Origin: Pseudopithomyces maydicus
Lineage: Eukaryota; Ascomycota; Dothideomycetes; Pleosporales; Didymosphaeriaceae
Direction: 5' to 3'
Assembly: GCA_026873275.1 (NCBI GenBank)
Contig: JANTUC010000017.1
Location: forward strand, 496,001-560,000
Length of the DNA stretch: 64,000 nucleotides
Shown: one piece after another, positions 22,934 through 33,727 of the stretch
Layout: each line of letters starts with the position of its first letter
How positions within the stretch are numbered: position 1 is the first letter of the stretch
Made by a program: the position numbers and the translations under genes
Notes under the pieces: generated by a model
Told to the model about the DNA's origin: nothing
The model's database searches: none
What the model saw: the letters and a program-made list of their open reading frames with translations, nothing else

Positions 22934-23383
22934 TCACATAAGACCTGCCCTCCACCCCTTGATTAATCTTCTGAATCTCCCCCTCACAAACTCCTCCCCC
23001 TCCCTAAAATTCGCACTTGCTTCCTCAAAATACTCCCTCAAGTTCCCCAAGTCCCTCCCCAACCTCTCCCTATCCCACCCCATCTGCCTCTCGAAAACCT
23101 CAAAGTCGTAGTCCAGGCTTCTCATCAGCGGGATCATGTCTCTGGCTAGGGACTCGAGGAAGTTTTGCGCGAGGGTGGCACCTTGCGAGAAGAGCGTTAG
23201 CGCTTCCAGATAGGCGGCTTCTTGGTCGACGGAGCGGTCGGGAGCGGAGAAGGCAGCGCGGAGGTGGGTGTTGATTTGGGGAAGGAGGGAGTTTATGCGG
23301 GAGTCGGCGCGTCGGGTCATTTGGTTGAGGGTGATGATTAGGGATGCGGGCGTAATGGGATTGAGTGGGTTGTTTGAGCACAT
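22934..23383 (-). CDS. Small hypothetical helical protein
   Basis: Not recognised. The open frame of 149 aa from ATG 23383 reads like a soluble, mostly helical protein. Segments such as SLIITLNQMTRRADSRINSL, YLEALTLFSQGATLAQNFLE and FEVFERQMGWDRERLGRDL alternate hydrophobic and charged residues as in coiled coils. The same frame stays open upstream without another Met (AYIALENM), after a CAG that could be a splice acceptor, so an unseen first exon is possible. There is no signal peptide or membrane segment. It sits in a run of minus-strand genes. Codon use and composition favour a real gene over the antisense frame. Confidence 0.5.
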   Translation of the reverse strand: MCSNNPLNPITPASLIITLNQMTRRADSRINSLLPQINTHLRAAFSAPDRSVDQEAAYLEALTLFSQGATLAQNFLESLARDMIPLMRSLDYDFEVFERQMGWDRERLGRDLGNLREYFEEASANFREGEEFVRGRFRRLIKGWRAGLM

Positions 23384-23749
23384 ATTTTCGAGGGCTATGT
23401 AGGCTGGTTTAGTGGTTTTTTACAGCTTTCGTTGTTAGTGTTGAGGAAAATGCACTGGTGGTGTGGAACAGAAGTAAGAGGGCTGAGGAGGGATAATATA
23501 GAAAGTATAAATGTGATCAATAGAACATAGCTAAGATATGAAATCCTCTAACAACGGTTGACTGACATGGTGGAAGGATGAAGCTGCTTACAGCTTCCTC
23601 CGCTGGTTTGAATTGCATTGAGCTATTCAAATGCTCACTACTTCTTCACAAAATCATCAAAGCTACGTCACAATATCATCTCGAATTTGTAACCATGCTG
23701 TTATCTCATCGATCCCACACCTACGTAGCAGCTGCATGAGTTGTTCTAA
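23384..23749. other. Intergenic, 366 bp
   Basis: Between two minus-strand genes. AT-rich, no feature supported. Confidence 0.55.
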
Positions 23750-26028
23750 TTACACGTCCCTCCACGATCCCTTTGGTGGGTCCGTCCTCCATTCAGCCTC
23801 TCGATACTTGACACCGCCAACCTCCGCGTTCAGCCACGTCTCATTGTCCTCCTCATACCCGCTTCTGTCTTTCTGTTCGCCAATTTCAGAACCCACTCCG
23901 CTCCCCTTCACGGTAACATTTTGCTCGAAATCGCCCACAGCGAGCTCCTCAAGCTCGGCGTCTCCACCCCAACCAGTCTTCCCGCTCCACTTTGCACTAT
24001 CCACTTCACTAGTGTTCTGACCCTCATCATTGCGATCGCCCAGATCATTATTTGCATCCCATACAGCGTCACAGCCGTGCGCACCGTCTTCTTCATCTGG
24101 CACTTCTTCAACGGTGGGTGCTCGGTACGTGGAATGACTCTTGACAGAGACGACATCTTCATTATCTTTTGACCTGTCTTCACCATCGCTTCCGAGGTCA
24201 ACAGATGGAATGGGAGAAGGCATTGGAGGAGGAGAATCAACCGTTCCAATGGTAGAGTGATCGGACAATTCTTCAACCTGGCGACGCCATGAGTAAGGTG
24301 TAACGATAGAGGCTTGCGAGGTCGCGGACTTATGCGATCGGACCGATGGTGTTGATGTAGTAAGCGATCCTCTGAAGGCCGTTGTATCAGAAGAGGAATC
24401 TTGAAGCCAGGCTGATATCGATGCATTCGGAGAGTGTGTGGAAGGTCGCAAGGTCTTGTGCTCACTACTGTGCGAACTAACTTCTGAGCGATTGCGAGAA
24501 GCAGACCGTCTTGAAGAGCTGCTCACTGAATTTTGGTATGGCTCCGGATAGAGATCACTTGTTAAGTTGGGGCGGAAGCGATCCTGGGGCATCCCTCCTT
24601 CTTCCGAACTAGCGACGGAATTTTCCCTTATTTTTGCTCTCCACGATGTGACAGAGGCCACTCTAGCTGAGCTCATGGATGAAGATCGCTTCGTGCTATC
24701 TCGAGTTGAGTGATCACTAGCATTGTCTTTCCAACTTTCGACCGATTTTTTCCTTATAAACGTTGAGTTTTTCGTGAGACTTACTGCCCCCTCTCTAGCT
24801 CTGAAATGTTGTGACAATGCTGACATTGTCGATAATGTAGCATCCGAGTGTTTGGAGGAGGCAATCGAGGATGGTAGTCCAATGGCAGAAGATTCTTGGA
24901 TGAGGGAGTGCTGTCGGGTTTGCGAATCATCTGAATCGGTTGTCGATGTGACAGTTGAACGAGCACTTGGGGAAATGAGTGATCTCTCCGAAAGCGTAGA
25001 ATTAGTAAAAGATCGCTGCGAAGTGGGCCACTCAAATGAAGACGGTCTTCTAGGTGAAATCGATAAGGCTGATGATTTCGTGATCGAAAACATAGATGGT
25101 CTCTCTCTGTCTTGCGTACCAGTTGTAAAGAGCTTCGTAGGCGAGATCATGCCAGATACATTCTCTTCGGATGTGTCATCTTCTGGTATGCTCGTAAGCT
25201 TGGCAAAATACGGGCGATGGCCTCTGCGATAGTGGTGCCTATCTCGCTCTTCACCTTTTGATTCTGCCCGCCTTTTCTTCCTCTCTTCCTGCTTTTCCAA
25301 CCTCCTCATTCTTCTTATCTCTTCTTCTGCTCTTTTCTCTGCCTCTCTCCTCGCCTTGTCTCGTTTCTTCTCTCTCTTTATCCGATCGCTGTGCTCTCTC
25401 TCTCTTTCTCCAATTCCTCCCTCTCATGTACCTTTCCTGAGTCATATTCGCCATGCTCATCAACAATCACCACCCTACCATCATTTCCTTTGATCACGAA
25501 CGTACCCCATTTCAACGGCTTCATGATTCTCACCCTGCCATCATCTTCTAGAGCCCCAACCTCTTCCTCATTTCTCTCCTTTCTCGCCTTTCTTCTTTCT
25601 ACATCCTGAACATCCCCAATGTCCACCCTTGACACGCGTTTTAACCTCGTAAGACTTCTCAACATATCCCCCGCAAGCGCCTTTTCTTTCTCAACCGTCC
25701 ATTCTTCTTCGTATTTGTTCATTTTGGGTTTCCCCTTGGAGTAGAAACCGTGGTCGGCAAGCCCGAAGCCAGGCACCGTTTCAAAAGGCGAAGAATTGCG
25801 CAGGTCTGCGCTGTCGTCGAAACAGCTATCTATGCTCGCTATCGATTTCGATACGACCGAGGCGGGCGGGAGTACAGGCGGCGCGATGGTGCCTTCAATC
25901 CAAGCGGTGATTGCAGTCGGGTCGCCGCCAAGGGGCTTGCAGTGGGTAGAATTGCGGCCATTGTCTACAAAGGAAGGCAATGTGGGAGAGCTGAGAGTGT
26001 CGGATGACACCGCCACCGGGCGTGGCAT
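23750..26028 (-). CDS. Unknown large Ser-rich protein with charged coiled-coil centre
   Basis: Not recognised. ATG 26028 (MPRPVAVSS) opens a frame with a clear conserved-looking segment, EEEWTVEKEKALAGDMLRSL, then DGRVRIMKPLKWGTFVIKGN and GRVVIVDEHGEYDSG. A Lys/Arg/Glu helix follows (KRDKARREAEKRAEEEIRRM), then about 500 Ser/Thr-rich residues with many SPR, SRTS-type sites, ending in an acidic tail. The first frame stops at 25378-25380 and the second enters in another frame. A 56-nt intron 25431-25376 (GTACAT..AAG) joins them to 740 aa. A one-base loss or a two-base gain in the GA repeat beside it would also do so. The disordered tail suggests a phosphoregulated scaffold; function is unknown. 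Confidence 0.65.
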
Positions 26029-26370
26029 GGCGGACGATGGAGGGTAGCGGACGTGCGCGGAGACAGGTTGAAGACGAGAGTTTCTCAAACTAAGAGAGGT
26101 AGTGGTTGGTCGCTCAAGGCGAAAACAAATTCTTTGGTCATACAGAGAGATGCGAAATGTTAGTAGACGAATTAGAAGAGAAGGCAAGGAGAGCACGTGG
26201 GAGAAAGACCGACTAAGGAAGGCAGCCACGAGATTGCTATGGCAACAATGGAAATGCTGAGTTGAATCGCGCAATATACTAAAGGAAATGACAAAATAAT
26301 GTAGAAAAGAGAAAAAGTGTCATACAGAACTCATTGTGGTATAATGCAGCATCAAATCTTGCAGCTTCGC
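26029..26370. other. Intergenic, 342 bp
   Basis: Promoter side of the 740-aa gene and 3' side of dephospho-CoA kinase. No feature supported. Confidence 0.55.
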
Positions 26371-27162
26371 TCATAGCTTCGCCTTCTCCCTCTTCTTCTC
26401 TTCTTCCCATGTTAATTGCACTCTCCTCATCCGCCACCAGCTCAATGTCGCGACACCAGCCGCCAAAGGTGGGCACACCCATAACAAGAAACTCCACCAC
26501 GCGGGACTTGCCCTCCGTACCTCGCCCATCACCCGCTTGATCTCCTTCTCCAAATCTTCCTTTCCACCATCGTTCCATACCACAACGCCCGCCCCCTTTC
26601 CTCTTCGGAGGCACCGCTCAGCTTTCTCCTTGATGTTGCCCTGACTAATGACCCTATTCCGCGCATCCTCCTCGTTCAACTCGGGATTCCTCGCAACCAG
26701 GCGCTGTATCTGAATGGCGGGGTCGCTCACGCCCACCACGAGAATAGTCCCGCAGTACCTTTCCCACCCGCTTTCAAACAGTAGCGGGACATCCAGCACG
26801 ACCGCCCAGTTCCCCTTCAGATAAGCCCATACCATCTGCTTGTACATCTCTCGCCTGACCGCAGGATGCACGATGCCATTCAGCACCTTGCGATCCTTCT
26901 CGCGCTCTTCGCCTTGTCCGAACACGCGGCGTCCCAGCGCGGGTCGATTCAGTGGTCGGGACGGCGCATCGAGAAGCAAATCTGGTGTGGTGGGCAGAAA
27001 GTGCTTGACGATAGCGTTGTAACCCGCAGTTCCGGGCTCGACTACTTGGCGTGCAATGAGATCGGCATCGATGATGGGTAGGGAGTAAGGCGGTTTGGAG
27101 AGAAGGGAAGAGACGGTGGATTTGCCGGTAGCGATAGAGCCCGTGAGGCCGAGGAAAAGCAT
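26371..27162 (-). CDS. CAB5: Dephospho-CoA kinase
   Basis: Catalyses the last step of coenzyme A synthesis, phosphorylating the 3' hydroxyl of dephospho-CoA with ATP. A single exon gives 263 aa. The P-loop GLTGSIATGKST is at residues 5-16, the substrate-binding IIDADLIARQVVEPG at about 30-44, then LNGIVHPAVRREMYKQ and the core strand VVLDVPLLFESGW, followed by a lid with VARNPELNEEDARNRV. All are standard for CoaE/Cab5. After the kinase domain a hydrophobic stretch WWSFLLWVCPPLAAGVATL (about residues 222-240) and a basic end suggest a C-terminal membrane anchor, as in fungal relatives that sit on mitochondria or ER. The start is the only reasonable Met before the P-loop. Confidence 0.95.
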   Translation of the reverse strand: MLFLGLTGSIATGKSTVSSLLSKPPYSLPIIDADLIARQVVEPGTAGYNAIVKHFLPTTPDLLLDAPSRPLNRPALGRRVFGQGEEREKDRKVLNGIVHPAVRREMYKQMVWAYLKGNWAVVLDVPLLFESGWERYCGTILVVGVSDPAIQIQRLVARNPELNEEDARNRVISQGNIKEKAERCLRRGKGAGVVVWNDGGKEDLEKEIKRVMGEVRRASPAWWSFLLWVCPPLAAGVATLSWWRMRRVQLTWEEEKKREKAKL

Positions 27163-27790
27163 CGTGGGCGCTTGATATCGGATTTGAGAGGTCGTTGTGT
27201 AACAGCTTAGGGGGTATATGTTGCACCAATAGAACCGTTCAAACGGACGGGAGTTTCGTGATATTCGAGGTCCTGGGATAGGGAGAGTGTGGAGTAGGCG
27301 TGATTGTCGCGGGGTGGAGCTCTGAACCTCGGTGGAGCTTGGGCCACGCTGGTGGGGGAGGTTCTTCTGGGCTCCTTATTAACGCGCAACCGCAGCAATA
27401 TGCAAAGTTGGTTTGGTTGGACAGGCTTTTGTTGCTGAGCAAGAGGTTGGGTTCGAAAAGGAGGGCTCAAGGTTCACAAAACCTTCAAGTATGGGAGTGA
27501 TGTATATTATCTAGGTGCGCCCCAAACATAGAAACTGAGATGAACAGAACAGACATGTCAACCATGATACGTTTTGATGTGTATGCTGTTAAAGCCAAAT
27601 TTTTGATTTACTTATCAGATCAGAGCGTACAACTCGGATACAAGCCACAGGAGCAGCGCCAGACGCCCCATCCAGCCCATCCCATCAATCGCTCATCTGT
27701 GCACAATGCCCGTAGATACCCTCACACCTTCATCACGGATGATGCCTACTCCATAACGCCATTGATGCCTAAATTTCGCTACCCCGACTC
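27163..27790. other. Intergenic, 628 bp
   Basis: Between dephospho-CoA kinase and CFIm25, both on the minus strand. Short Pro-rich shadow frames only. Confidence 0.55.
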
Positions 27791-28766
27791 CTATGAAAGC
27801 GTATGGTCGCTCGCAGCGTCACCGTTCGGCTCCATCCTGACATCTTCGTCGGCACCAGCCAACACCTTGACTTGCGGCCTGCTCCCATCCGACAAGCCCG
27901 AACCAGGCGTGCAAGCTGCCACCTGCCCATTCTCGTCGATGAACTCGAAGTTATAGCGCGACAGCAAGTGGGGGATCGCCGAAAGTTGCGGGCCGTAGCG
28001 GGCTGTGTTGTCGTATAGTTCGAATAGCGGGACGGCGAGAAGCTTCATATTCTTTGGCACACTCAAAACCTCTGTATTGTGGGTCAGCTCTGCTTGCGTG
28101 ATCCAACCAAATGATGCCGGAATGACCTACTGCTCCGAGGTAGTTGGATGAAGTAGAGCTTCTTGCACTCCTTCGGTCGCGTAACATGGGCTGGGATGAA
28201 CGGGTACATGAAGGTCTCGAAGTTGGGGCGCCACCATTGCGCGAGTGTATCGCCAATCTGCCACTCATCGTTGACACCTTCACCTGTAAACTGCGTGCCT
28301 ACAGGCGCAAGGCGCTCGTTCAGCCTCGCCTTGAAACCCTCAATCTCCTCGACGTCGGCTGTCAGGTAGTCGCCAGGCCTGTTTGCGTCAGTGACTGCTC
28401 AGGAGACTGTGTGTCCTTGACGCACAATTTGAAGAAAGCATTAGCAATCTGCAGCATGAGGATGTGCGGGTGGTTGTGCTCATGGCAGACTAGCACGCCC
28501 TCACATGTCCGCCGCATGCCGCTGACCTGGTAGTATTCCTCTAGCCGCTTCAGCCGTGCAAGCACCGAGGGGTCTTCCTCGGGTTGGGCATCTTTGGTGC
28601 CGAAAGTGTAGTTGCTGAGGGGATATAGACGGATGGTCTTGGGCTGATTGCCGTTGAAGTCTTTGGGAAGGATGGGGCTGTGGCGGGTCAGCGCAAAGCT
28701 GTACGTGGGGGAACAGTGAACTCACGGGTAAGAGCTCTGGGAAGCCTCCTTTGTGATGGTCGACAT
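27791..28766 (-). CDS. Cleavage factor Im 25 kDa subunit (NUDT21/CFIm25-like)
   Basis: Part of the mRNA 3'-end processing machinery; binds UGUA elements upstream of poly(A) sites through a Nudix fold. Exons 28766-28726, 28677-28426, 28378-28131 and 28071-27791 give 273 aa. Exon 2 ends at the donor GTGCGT. The N-terminal peptide includes IRLYPLSNYTFGTKD. The Nudix core follows: GMRRTCEGVLVCHEHNHPHI, ANAFFKLPGDYL, EEIEGFKARL, WWRPNFETFMYPFIPAHVTR and PKECKKLYFIQLP, then VPKNMKLLAVPLFELYDN and LLSRYNFEFI. As in the human protein the Nudix box lacks the catalytic Glu pattern, so it binds RNA and does not hydrolyse nucleotides. A tail of about 45 residues extends past the usual end. Splice phases all agree. 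Confidence 0.94.
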
Positions 28767-29206
28767 GTTTGCGGTGTTGTGTGATATGGGCTTGCGCTTC
28801 AAAGAAGTTCAATGTTGCGAGCAGCGGCGACGCGTGACAGGGATCTTTCGGTTTCAGGGCGCGCGGGCCCTGTCAACCGTGATTGGCCGGCCCAGACTCC
28901 ACCTTCCCCAGTCGTGGAAATGGTCACGGCGGAAGGTTATGGCACAACTTGCTAAAGAGAGATTGCACTCATCGCACTTACAACAGGCACGTCTTCTTAT
29001 CAATGTTTATTTCATATACGCTGGTCATCCCAAGAGCCAGCACATTACTCCATTTCATAGCTTATGCCTCTAGGTCCTCGCCTGCGGCCTGCAATACGCC
29101 GACTGTGGTATATGGACGAAGCTGACAAGGTCCAGCCAAATGAAAATCACAAGGGCCAATCACTGCTTATCAAATCGGACCGCCAAAAGACCAACAATCA
29201 CTTCCA
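28767..29206. other. Intergenic, 440 bp
   Basis: Upstream of CFIm25 and downstream of calcineurin A, both minus strand. No feature supported. Confidence 0.55.
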
Positions 29207-31246
29207 CTAGCTTCGCTTGTTGCGTCCCGAGCCGGAGGACCTGGTCTTCGTCAGCAAGCGAACAACCTACCACCACCCTGTACGGAGAATTTGGGCCAAA
29301 CTTACATGCTGATCCTTCGCGCGACCGTTGCAAGGCCAGCATCGTTCTCAGCCTCTTTGCTCGCCTTTTCGAGAGCCTGCTCTCGGCTCGCCTCTTGAGA
29401 TTTTCGTACCTCTTCATGGCTTGGGGGCAGTCGCTCGTTCTGGAGGTCAACTTTGCGGGCATCTTCGAAGCTGTGGATAGCTTGCTTGATTCCTTCGGCT
29501 CCGAGCATGAGGGTACCGGCAGGAAGACGGCCGCCCGATGCTGTCTTCAATTCAGTGACACGCTCAGACTCTTCACGCAGTACCTGAAATACGCGAGAAA
29601 GTCTGCCAATGGCCAAAATCTTGTTCTTGATTGCCCGACGCTTGAATTCGGTCGACTCCGGGTCCATGTTGGCCGTGAGGGGCGGCGACGCGGGGCCAGA
29701 TGCGAGAGAGCTGGGTGTTTCTTCCTCTAGTTCCTCCTTGGAGCACGTATTAAGTATCGCAATGAGCATGTCGGTTACTGTACCGGTGAGCTACGTGAAC
29801 ACGACTGTGGCAGAACAATTCTTACTCTTCTCTCCAACGAATGGCAGTGACCATGTGAAGACGTCCATGAAATTGGGCAGCCAGTACGGGTGTGGCGTGC
29901 AGTCTGCACAGAGTCAATATCCGCAACGGTCCATACCGCCCATGTAACTCACTGAATTGACGAATGTTCATAACATTGTTTTCGTACTTCAAAACTGCTG
30001 CCTTGTTGTTGTAAACATCCAGATAATTGGGTGCACTGAAGATTGTCATGACGCTGGGGAATCCCGTCGTCCTTGTCTTCCTGTACATGCGGTACCCAGC
30101 GTCTTGCGCCTCATGCGCTCGGATGATCGAGAGGAGGTTGTTCTTTTCAAGGAAGGCACATGCTGCAGGGTACGAGAAGAAGTACGAACAGCCTCGCACG
30201 TGGTTGTGCACGAAGAAATCGTTCGTTTTTTCTTGACCAAACTCCTCGAGTGGATCAGCCCACAAAATATCGCACATCAAACCGTGGGTCGGTGGTTCGC
30301 GGAATCGGTCGATCTAATACATGTCAGCCGCTTCTCATTTGCAAATCAAAGGCTTAACTGACGCTCTTCAAGTCATCCAAAGTATGAAGCTCCGGGCTCA
30401 ATCCTCCGTGTATGCACAGAAATTGCTTGTTCATGACAGCTGCAAGCGGTAACGCGCAGAAAGATTCCATGCAGGCTTCGTAAACGGCCTCGGAGTACTT
30501 GTGCTTGCACTCTAGCTTGAAGGTGAAGTAATCGGTCAAATGACGGCACTCATGGTTTCCCCGGAGCAACCAAAGCGTATTAGGATACCAGATCTTTAAA
30601 GACCAGAGGTACAGAACGCACTGCGACGGTCAACATGTGCCACGCGGCGCTGCGGTAGAGATCTCACCTCTATGCTAAAGTAGCCGCGGTCGACGTAGTC
30701 GCCCAGGAAAAGATAGCGTGTCTCTGCGGGGTCACCGCCAACTTCGAACAACTTCATGAGGTCGTAATACTGGCCGTGAACGTCACCGCACACGGTAATG
30801 GGTGCGTCCATTTCGAGCAGGTTGGGCTCCGACTTCAGCACCTCTGTGCCTTTCCGTATGATCCATAGCGCTTGCTCTTCGGTCAGGCGACCTTCGCGGT
30901 AAAAATGTTGTTTGAGGAACTGGAGATTCGGCTTGGTGCGATCTTGGGGGAGAGAAATTGATCCTGGGTGGGTGGGTGGAAGGCGGGCGCCTGAACGTCT
31001 GCAGTCGCAGCTGGTCAGCACCAATTCTCCTGTCGAGTTTTGCACGCGGCGGCAGAGAGGTGCCCGGCATGCGCATTCCAAACACGTACCTTTGCAGACT
31101 CGGTCGAGGGTGCTCACTTGAGTGCCATCTTCCATGGTGTGCAGAGTGAAGTCAATTTCAGGGAGCGGCTTCTTCTCCTTGACGGCGCGCATAGCGCTGT
31201 CAAAGTACTTGGCCTGGTCGATATCGCTTTGCTGGTTGTTCTCCAT
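29207..31246 (-). CDS. cnaA: Calcineurin A, catalytic subunit (PP2B), one-base frameshift in exon 2
   Basis: A calcium/calmodulin-dependent Ser/Thr phosphatase controlling stress, wall and growth responses in fungi through Crz1-type factors. Exons 31246-31090, 30998-30668, 30620-30363, 30313-29953, 29903-29826, 29777-29306 and 29240-29207. Metal-site motifs are GDVHGQYYDLM, GDYVDRGYFSIE and RGNHECRHLT. Later come IHGGLSPELHTLDDL and HEAQDAGYRMY, then the calmodulin-binding helix IKNKILAIGRLSRVFQVL and the C-terminal VARRISMSSGSGRN. Exon 2 begins DVQAPAFHPPTQDQF and then needs one more C in a C5 run (plus strand G 30946-30950) to read SPQDRTKPNLQFLKQ. Total length is one base short of 564 codons. 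An intact gene is expected because all else is perfect, so a sequence error is likely. Start context is caccATGG. Confidence 0.93.
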
Positions 31247-32429
31247 GGTGGGCGACTGCTTCTCACGGGCGTGGGCGAAGCGTAGAGGGAGACGGACTGA
31301 GGAGGCAACGAGGGGCGAGTGGGGAGGGAGCTTAGACCCTTGGGTGGCGGCGGGAGAGAGTCTGGGGCCAAGGCTCCTCTACGCTTGGAGACGAGGCTAA
31401 ACAATAGCTACAGACAGGCTGACACAGGCGAGGCAGACGAAATATCACTTGCAACTGTGGTGGTGGTCGTCGCGTGCTCGTCGTTGCGCTGGCAGCTGTG
31501 TAGGGCTGAGAAAATAGGCGTCAAGCTGGAGGGGATTACTACCTGCGCTTGGCAAGAGCGCGCCAATGGGGAAGCTGCGCGGCTATTATCACGTTCACTG
31601 AGCAGACTTGGACATATCAGAGCCCGTGGAGAGCTTTGGGGCTTATCGCCACAGACACAACGACCCCGATGAATGAGGGCGGGGGTCGAGTTGCTTCTTC
31701 TCAGCATGCCCGCCATGTTCAACGGCGACTTGACGCCCGGGCCTCGGTGTTTCCTCCTGCCCAAGATCCAACAAGGCAGGTGCACCCTCGCGTTTCACCG
31801 TCGCACAATCATCCTGCGCGTCTCCATCTAGGCGACGCACTGCACTGCAGGTGCAAACCCACAGCCAGATGCATTCACAGCGGCCGGTTCCAAGGTCACG
31901 CCGAGCTTACGCATGCAGCCGTGCCGCTCCATTCTGCGGCTGGTCCGCGGCATGTCCGTGTAGCCAATACGAGAACACCCGCGCTGCTGAGCTCGACACT
32001 TCACACTGAGATTCTGGCCAAACATCACCAAAGCACGTCAAGCAGCAGTACTAGATCAATGGTTCAAGAAATGAATGCATTCCATGCCTTTTTGAGCTAT
32101 GGACCTGAAAAGAATAGTAAGATACATGCAGACGTATGCTCGAGCGTAGCGTTGCGTTGCCATGTCACCACAAGACTTCGTAACCTGGGCATGCTGAACC
32201 CCACAGATTCAGACATGAACGAAAGTAAAAATCAGACGGAAAGACGCTCTATAAAGGGGTAATCAGAGAAGAAGAAGTTTGAAGAAGAAGAAGAAGAAGA
32301 AGAAGAAGAAGAAGAAGAAGAAGAAGAAGAAGAAGAAGAAAATGCCAGCCATCGTAAAATGCACCATGCCAACACGGACCAACTCCAGGAAATGCCTTCG
32401 TAATCCATACGGATGCAAAACCACCCCTT
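31247..32429. other. Intergenic, 1.18 kb, with GAA microsatellite
   Basis: Upstream of calcineurin A and downstream of the LPMO gene. The only clear feature is the GAA tract. The Lys-rich plus-strand frame here is just the tract translated. Confidence 0.65.
32281..32340. repeat. (GAA)20 microsatellite
   Basis: Twenty uninterrupted GAA units, preceded by a short imperfect GAA stretch. It lies 90 bp past the stop codon of the LPMO gene, so its transcript strand would read UUC repeats in the 3' UTR. Confidence 0.97.
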
Positions 32430-33727
32430 TTACAAAACACTGGCACGCTTGTGGAGGGCTACGTGTCGGTTGTGGAGGGTGCCACGAGGGAAGCGGATGC
32501 TACGACGAGAGAGAACACCGTTGGAGCACGAGGTGCCAGCTGCAAGCTTCTGGGAAACAGCGCAGCCGAAGTTGCAGAGACCGAAAGAGTCGGTGCCAAT
32601 GCAGACAACAGCACCATCAGTGCTGCAAGGAGTGCAGCTACCAGAGGCGTTTCCGGCGGGGGCACTCGCTCCAGAAGAGCCAGAGCCAGAACCGGTGTTG
32701 TAGCCAGAACCAGAACCAGAACCAGAGCTGGAACCAGAGTCGGAGCCGGAGCCATTCTCGCTGCCAGAATCAGGAGCCGAGGGAGCAGTGGGCTGAGCAG
32801 CAGCGGGCTGAGAGGCAGCGGGTTGAGATGCAACGGGAGCTTGCGTAACAGCAGGTGCTGATGCTACTGCAGAAGATGCACCAGGAGCAAAAACACCTCC
32901 ACCGTTGGCCGGAGTGGGTGAGGCAGCGGGAGCAGAAGCAGGACCAGAGCCATAGCCGGCACCACCGGTAGCTTGAGCAGGGCTGCCAAGCTTGCCTGCA
33001 CCAGCTCCCAAAGCAGTGATAGCAGCGCAGTTGGCACCAGATGTGGCAGTTCCGGGAACAGCACCCTCGCCAGTTGCTACACTATCACCGGGATTGGGGT
33101 AAACAAAGTCCTGCTCAGCAAGAACTGCGCACTCGGTATTCGGAAGGTTGGCGACAAACATATCGGGCAGTGAACCCAGGATGGATTCAACGGAGGAGGA
33201 GGCCTGGTCACGCTTCGAGCTACCACTTGTGACCTCGAGGGGGCGCAGTTCATGTAAAACTCTCGGTTGCCAAGTTTGTTTAGCCAAGACCAGGCAAAAG
33301 TGTATTGGCCAGCAGGAAGACCTTCGGGAATCTTGACAGGAATGATGGGATTATGCAAGTCGTTCGGATCATTCGACATGTTGTCAGTGGCCGGGCCTCC
33401 TAGGCAACCGTGAATTTGGCTGTGAATAACCTTCCACTGTGAGTCTTTGGTGGGCTTGGTATCGGTCGTGATAGAGAATTGGCATGATCCGCCACCGTGG
33501 GTAGCACCGCCCTGGAGCTGGACATCTAATGAACCACCAGCGGCTACAGTGTTCATGCTAGTAACAGCATATGTGCCACCGGGCTGCTTGCAGGGGAAGT
33601 CGGAAGGCTCCAAAGGAGCTTGCTTGGTAGCGTCATTCTCCCAGGCGAAGGGAACAGGTGAGTGTAGAACGATATGCGCAGAGGCACTTGCGGCAAGCGC
33701 AGCGAGGGCAGTAGATCGGAAAAACAT
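32430..33727 (-). CDS. AA11-like lytic polysaccharide monooxygenase with Cys-rich C-terminal module, one-base frameshift
   Basis: LPMOs cut polysaccharides oxidatively with one copper ion; AA11 members act on chitin. A 17-residue signal peptide ends ASASA before His18, which becomes the N-terminal copper ligand (HIVLHSPVPF). The second His is in GGATHGGGSCQ (mature residue 60) and the axial Tyr in NREFYMNCAP. SDFPCKQPGGTY and KPTKDSQWKVIHS are family blocks. After the catalytic domain the frame must gain one C in a C5 run (plus strand G 33239-33243) to continue as APLEVTSGSSKRD. The span is then 432 aa with no intron. A Pro/Ala/Ser/Gly linker with repeated Gly-Ser leads to a Cys-rich end (CTPCSTDGAVVCIGTDSFG), like the X278 module often joined to AA11. 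The family name rests on motif spacing. Confidence 0.82.

Noticed and set aside
24723..25232. Plus-strand frame of 169 codons
   Set aside because: Antisense to the Ser-rich part of the 740-aa gene.
32279..32848. Plus-strand frame starting with a poly-Lys stretch
   Set aside because: It is the GAA microsatellite followed by the antisense of the LPMO linker.
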